Assembly: GCA_944393005.1 (NCBI GenBank)
Contig: CALXYO010000001.1
Coordinates: forward strand, 186,001-250,000
Length of the DNA: 64,000 nt
Source: an uncultured Spirochaetales bacterium
GTDB lineage: Bacteria > Spirochaetota > Spirochaetia > Sphaerochaetales > Sphaerochaetaceae
Direction of reading: 5' to 3'
Shown: in pieces, positions 60,717-64,000 of the stretch
Layout: each line of letters starts with the position of its first letter
Position numbering within the stretch: position 1 is the stretch's first letter
Notes under the pieces: generated by a model
What the model saw: the letters and a program-made list of their open reading frames with translations, nothing else
Database searches by the model: none
Told to the model about the DNA's origin: nothing
Position numbers and translations under genes: made by a program

Positions 60717-62408
60717 TTTCTTTTCCTCTTTCCTGTTTTCTTTCTTTTCCTTTCTGTCTTCCTGACTGCCTGCAAAGCGGTCCTTCAGGGAACTGACGAA
60801 GTCATCGTCAAGCTTTGAGAACAGCAGTGAAATGTCTCCGACATTCTCAAGCGAATCATCATATGATCCGAGATCCTGCCATGTCCATTTCCTGTCTCCG
60901 AAGAAGGAGAATATCTTTTCACTGGTCGAAGGCATGAACGGCTCGATCATGATGCCAAGATCCCTGATGAGGAAGCATAGAGTCCTGAGCAGAGATGCGG
61001 CCTTTTCCGGATTCTCCTTTCTCATCTTCCATGGTTCTCCGTCCTGAAAAGCCTTGTTTCCGGCATCCGAGAGTGCCAGAATGGCTCTCAGAGCGCTTCT
61101 CTCCTCAACATTGTTCATCAGATCAGTGATCTCAGCCTCACTCTTTCTGATAACCTCAAGCAGGCTTTCATCAGGAGAAGATGAGGACGGGACATTTCCG
61201 TCATAGAATTTCTTTATGAAACTCAGCGTTCTGTTGACGAGGTTGGAAAGATTTCCGATCAGCTCGCCGTTGACCTTGTCCTGGAAATCTGACCAGGAGA
61301 AATTGAAATCATTCTTCTCTGGCCTGTTGTAGAAGAGATAGAAACGCCATACATCGGCAGGTATTCCTGTACTCTGCACGTCATCGCCGAAGATGCCGGT
61401 ACCGTGACTCTTTGAGAACTTTCCGCCTTCATAGTTCAGATACTCGCTTGAAGACATCTGGTAAAGCATTGTCCACTTCTCTCCTGTGCACAGAAGGGTT
61501 GCCGGGAATATTACTGTATGGAACGGAATATTGTCCTTTCCGATGAACTGTATGAGCTGTGTATCCTCAGGACTCTTCCACCAGCGCTGCCAGTCGTCAA
61601 GGGCCTCAGCTGTCATTGAGATATATCCGATAGGAGCATCGAACCACACATAGAAAACCTTATCTTCATAACCCTTTACCGGAACAGGTATGCCCCACTT
61701 CAGGTCACGGGTGATACAGCGCTCTCTCAGTCCGTCACGGAACCATGAAGTCGTCACATTCACAGCATTCTTGGACCAGTTGTTGTTTCTGAAAGCATCC
61801 TCAGTCCATTTCTGAAGCAGAGGAAGAGCTTTCGGCAGATCTATATAAAGATGCTTTGTCTTTTTCAGTACAGGAGTCGTACCGCAGACCGAGCAGCGTG
61901 GATCAATAAGCTCAGTCGGATCAAGAAGAGTCTGGCATGCATCGCACTGGTCACCCCGCGCATCGGTGCTGCCGCAGTGCGGGCAGGTGCCGTTCACATA
62001 ACGGTCTGCAAGGAAACGTCCGCAGTGCGGGCAGAAAAGCTGCTCACTCTCCTCTTCCTTTATATAGCCGTTTTTATAAATCTCATTGAATATATCCTGA
62101 ACAATCTCAGTATGACGCTGCGTGCTGGTGCGTCCGAAATAATCGAATGATATATTGAACCATTCGTAAATTGCCTTGTGTATTTTATGATAATGATCAC
62201 ACAGCTCACGCGGTGTGACACCTTCCTGCAGGGCTCTTGTCTCGCTTGCAGTACCGTATTCATCCGTTCCGCAGACATAGAAGGTCTCAACACCGTAAGA
62301 ACGTGAGAAACGGGCAAAAACATCTGCAGAGAGAACCTGTATCAGATTTCCCAGATGAGGAATATTGTTCACATAGGGAAGAGCTGAAGTTATGAGTCTT
62401 TTTTTCAC
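60177..62408 (-). CDS. metG: Methionyl-tRNA synthetase with fused C-terminal tRNA-binding domain
   Basis: 743 residues starting at the GTG at 62408, which has AGGAG 7-8 bases upstream; the ATG at 62426 overlaps that site. The HIGH-type motif is PHLGN and the KMSKS-type is GGKFSKSHG. Two zinc knuckles are visible (FCPHCGRF/TCPHCGS and QCDACQT/RCSVCGT). The catalytic and anticodon domains run to about 550. After a Lys/Asn-rich linker, an EMAP/Arc1p-like OB domain occupies about 580-743. It charges tRNA-Met. An internal start at 60716 could also release that last domain alone. Confidence 0.95.
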   Translation of the reverse strand: MKKRLITSALPYVNNIPHLGNLIQVLSADVFARFSRSYGVETFYVCGTDEYGTASETRALQEGVTPRELCDHYHKIHKAIYEWFNISFDYFGRTSTQRHTEIVQDIFNEIYKNGYIKEEESEQLFCPHCGRFLADRYVNGTCPHCGSTDARGDQCDACQTLLDPTELIDPRCSVCGTTPVLKKTKHLYIDLPKALPLLQKWTEDAFRNNNWSKNAVNVTTSWFRDGLRERCITRDLKWGIPVPVKGYEDKVFYVWFDAPIGYISMTAEALDDWQRWWKSPEDTQLIQFIGKDNIPFHTVIFPATLLCTGEKWTMLYQMSSSEYLNYEGGKFSKSHGTGIFGDDVQSTGIPADVWRFYLFYNRPEKNDFNFSWSDFQDKVNGELIGNLSNLVNRTLSFIKKFYDGNVPSSSSPDESLLEVIRKSEAEITDLMNNVEERSALRAILALSDAGNKAFQDGEPWKMRKENPEKAASLLRTLCFLIRDLGIMIEPFMPSTSEKIFSFFGDRKWTWQDLGSYDDSLENVGDISLLFSKLDDDFVSSLKDRFAGSQEDRKEKKENRKEEKKMNNNNNVIENETIAHQFERRVTLKVARIAEVEKHPNGDLLYILHLDDGTEEGRTIVSSIVPYYKAEELDGKKIIVVANLKPANFRGVKSCGMLLAASDPDAPEHTTCEVLFADDDIPEGTVLKVADQPDVEKVTTYIKPDHFFAMPLYTKGGVLMVDGKEILADGRQIRSHKYIDGPVG

Positions 62409-62569
62409 TGTTTTACTCCTTTCCATGGATGGCAGAGTGAATTATAGCCGGTTCGTCCTTAATTTTCTACTATCGCAGAAGTCCGTTGTCAAAAGCCGTC
62501 AGAGTGCAAAAACACAGAATTCTGTGAATTGCATGATGCCTGTATGTAGGAAATATATTGCCGCTCTGC

Positions 62570-62575
62570 TATAAT
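62570..62575 (+). promoter_or_regulatory. -10 element of hflK-hflC
   Basis: TATAAT ends 21 bases before the hflK ATG at 62597. No Shine-Dalgarno lies in the short leader, and no good -35 is seen. Confidence 0.4.
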
Positions 62576-62596
62576 TTCCCTATCTTTTTGAACACT

Positions 62597-63583
62597 ATGA
62601 ACGACGAAGAAAAAATTGTAAAACCGGCTAAGGGAGGAGGATTCTCCTTAAGCCCGAAGATCATCATCGTGGTTTTGATCGCAGTCTTTCTGATCATAGC
62701 GGCGGGTTCTTCCTTCTTTGTTGTGGACCAGACCGAGCAAGCTGTTGTCCTCAGGCTCGGACGCTACAACAGGACGGTGGGACCGGGACTGCAGACAAAA
62801 CTTCCTTTCGGCCTCGAACAGAGCTACACAGTGCCGACACAGCTCGTGCAGACTCTGACTTTCGGCTACAGGTCAAATGACATGACAGGAACAGGACTTG
62901 CAGGTGCAAGTGCATATGAGGACGAGTCAGTCATGCTCACCGGAGACCTGAACATCGTGGATGTCGAATGGATCGTACAGTACAGGATCAATGATCCCAT
63001 GAAGTGGCTTTTCAACGTGGAAGACAAGGAAACCACCATACGCGACATTTCACAGTCCGTCATGAATGCGCTTGTAGGCGATCTGCCAATCCTGTCAGTG
63101 ATGACCAATCTGAGAACGCAGATTGAAATCGATGCGCAGGAAAACATGCAGCGTATCTTTGACGGCTATGATTTCGGCATTGAGGTCGTGACAGTGAAGC
63201 TGCAGAACATCGTCCCGCCTGAAGGTGAGGTTCAGGATGCCTTTGAAGACGTGAACAAGGCCATTCAGGACATGAACCGTTTCATAAATGAAGGAAAGGA
63301 ATATTACAATACTGCAATCCCCGAGGCGCAGGGCGAAGCCAGCAGGATAATCCTCCAGGCTGAAGGCTATGCCGCACAGAGAGTGAATGAGGCACAGGGT
63401 GATGTCGCAGCATTCAATGCAATGAGGGAAGCATATGAGGAAAACCAGGAAGTTACCGAAAAGAGAATCTACATTGAGACAATGAATGATATCTACTCAT
63501 CAGAAGAAGCCTCGCCTCTCACGCTCGTAGATTCTTCTCTTGAGAACTTTCTTCCTGTACAGAATGTAGGAGGTGCAATATGA
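62597..63583 (+). CDS. hflK: HflK, prohibitin/SPFH-type membrane protease regulator
   Basis: 328 residues from the ATG at 62597 (MNDEEKIVKPAKGGG). One membrane helix (about 20-45) is followed by an SPFH/band-7 domain (DQTEQAVVLRLGRYN to about 250) and coiled coil rich in Glu/Ala (EAQGEASRIILQAEGYAAQR). With HflC it forms a cage around FtsH. A longer in-frame start (62558) is not supported. It ends in ATGA with hflC. Confidence 0.92.
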   Translation: MNDEEKIVKPAKGGGFSLSPKIIIVVLIAVFLIIAAGSSFFVVDQTEQAVVLRLGRYNRTVGPGLQTKLPFGLEQSYTVPTQLVQTLTFGYRSNDMTGTGLAGASAYEDESVMLTGDLNIVDVEWIVQYRINDPMKWLFNVEDKETTIRDISQSVMNALVGDLPILSVMTNLRTQIEIDAQENMQRIFDGYDFGIEVVTVKLQNIVPPEGEVQDAFEDVNKAIQDMNRFINEGKEYYNTAIPEAQGEASRIILQAEGYAAQRVNEAQGDVAAFNAMREAYEENQEVTEKRIYIETMNDIYSSEEASPLTLVDSSLENFLPVQNVGGAI

Positions 63584-64000
63584 AAAAACTCATAACGGTT
63601 CTTGTAATTATCGCACTCCTCCTGGTTGTCTTCCTGCTGCTTGGTCCGTTCTATATCCTCAGCGAAGGGGAACAGGCCGTGGTCACACGTTTTGGAAAGA
63701 TTGTGGACACACAGACTGCCTCCGGCCTCAAATTCAAGATGCCTCTTGTGGACAATGTGGTCAAATACTCATCAAAGCTGCAGAGCTGGGACGGGGAAGC
63801 ACAGAGAATTCCCACAAGCGAAAACCAGTTCATCTGGGTTGACGCGACTGCCCGCTGGTATATAGCCGATCCGGCACTTTTCTATGAAACTGTCGGTACG
63901 GTCTCATCCGGACTCGGACGTCTGAACGACATCATAGATTCAACGATCAGGACCGTGATATCGGAGAACAGCCTCAATGAAGCTGTACGCTCCACAAACC
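63580..64000 (+). CDS. hflC: HflC, N-terminal part
   Basis: The first 140 codons lie in the window; the gene runs off the end. One N-terminal helix (LITVLVIIALLLVVFLLLG) precedes an SPFH domain beginning ILSEGEQAVVTRFGKIV. TAGGAGGT lies before the ATG, which overlaps the hflK stop as ATGA. It is the partner of HflK. Confidence 0.92.
   Translation, partial: MKKLITVLVIIALLLVVFLLLGPFYILSEGEQAVVTRFGKIVDTQTASGLKFKMPLVDNVVKYSSKLQSWDGEAQRIPTSENQFIWVDATARWYIADPALFYETVGTVSSGLGRLNDIIDSTIRTVISENSLNEAVRSTN

Noticed and set aside
1-64000. tRNA or rRNA genes, CRISPR arrays, insertion sequences, attachment sites
   Set aside because: No cloverleaf with a GTTCGA-type T-arm, no regularly spaced repeats, and no transposase or integrase frames were seen on either strand.

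Overview
The window reads as part of a spirochaete chromosome, most like the Sphaerochaeta/Treponema side of the phylum. This is inferred from the look of the proteins, not from any search. The pointers are a solute-binding protein whose signal peptide ends VFAGGSSES, a beta-barrel outer-membrane protein remnant ending in Trp, MurD with HflK/HflC, a 29-residue bL38-like ribosomal protein, and a MetRS carrying a C-terminal tRNA-binding domain. Base composition looks even throughout. I see no prophage, insertion sequence, CRISPR array, tRNA or rRNA.

Left third (1-27.5 kb), accessory catabolism. After the tail of a MATE exporter and a PdxA-family gene, a long minus-strand operon (12063 to 1161) encodes a ROK regulator, a complete peptide-type ABC importer, a 63-residue membrane protein, the binding protein and two cytoplasmic GH20 enzymes. 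It looks like a system for importing and trimming amino-sugar oligosaccharides. Next comes an orphan transcription unit (12234-12504) with promoter, folded body and terminator but no ORF. A LysR-controlled group follows: a UxaA/GarD-type dehydratase, an SLC13 transporter and a PHB-depolymerase-like esterase, with a FldZ/BaiCD-like Fe-S flavoenzyme beyond a terminator. Two copies of a 39-bp sequence mark the probable LysR sites. After a GNAT gene and guaB comes an NhaC transporter with two MalY/PatB-type C-S lyases, divergent from a YheO/DauR-type regulator.

Middle (27.5-41.4 kb), mixed metabolism: a GH13 enzyme, adk, a uracil phosphoribosyltransferase with a long N-terminal extension, a TPR lipoprotein, rnhA, a parvulin, plsC, a divergent HlyIII-like membrane protein, a CYTH protein, argG, a broken outer-membrane-protein gene, a second GNAT, a DUF5655-like protein, and gntP with glycerate kinase.

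Right third (41.4-64 kb), mostly core. rpsB-tsf-frr is followed by an intergenic terminator and then uppS-cdsA-dxr-rseP on the plus strand. These converge on rpsF-ssb-rpsR-(DUF2232-like)-rplI-dnaB on the minus strand. Then come pyk, a decayed EAL-domain gene, a TatD-like gene with tcdA, a CBM9-like protein, bL38, guanine deaminase, murD, a FemAB-type transferase, metG, hflK and the start of hflC.

A pattern recurs across the window. Eight genes without a Shine-Dalgarno have a good -10 hexamer 6 or 7 bases before the ATG, which is the geometry of leaderless mRNAs. The other points most worth following are the orphan structured RNA, the paired LysR sites with their ester/aldarate-like gene set, an internal start inside metG, and a probable S6:S18-binding leader before rpsF.
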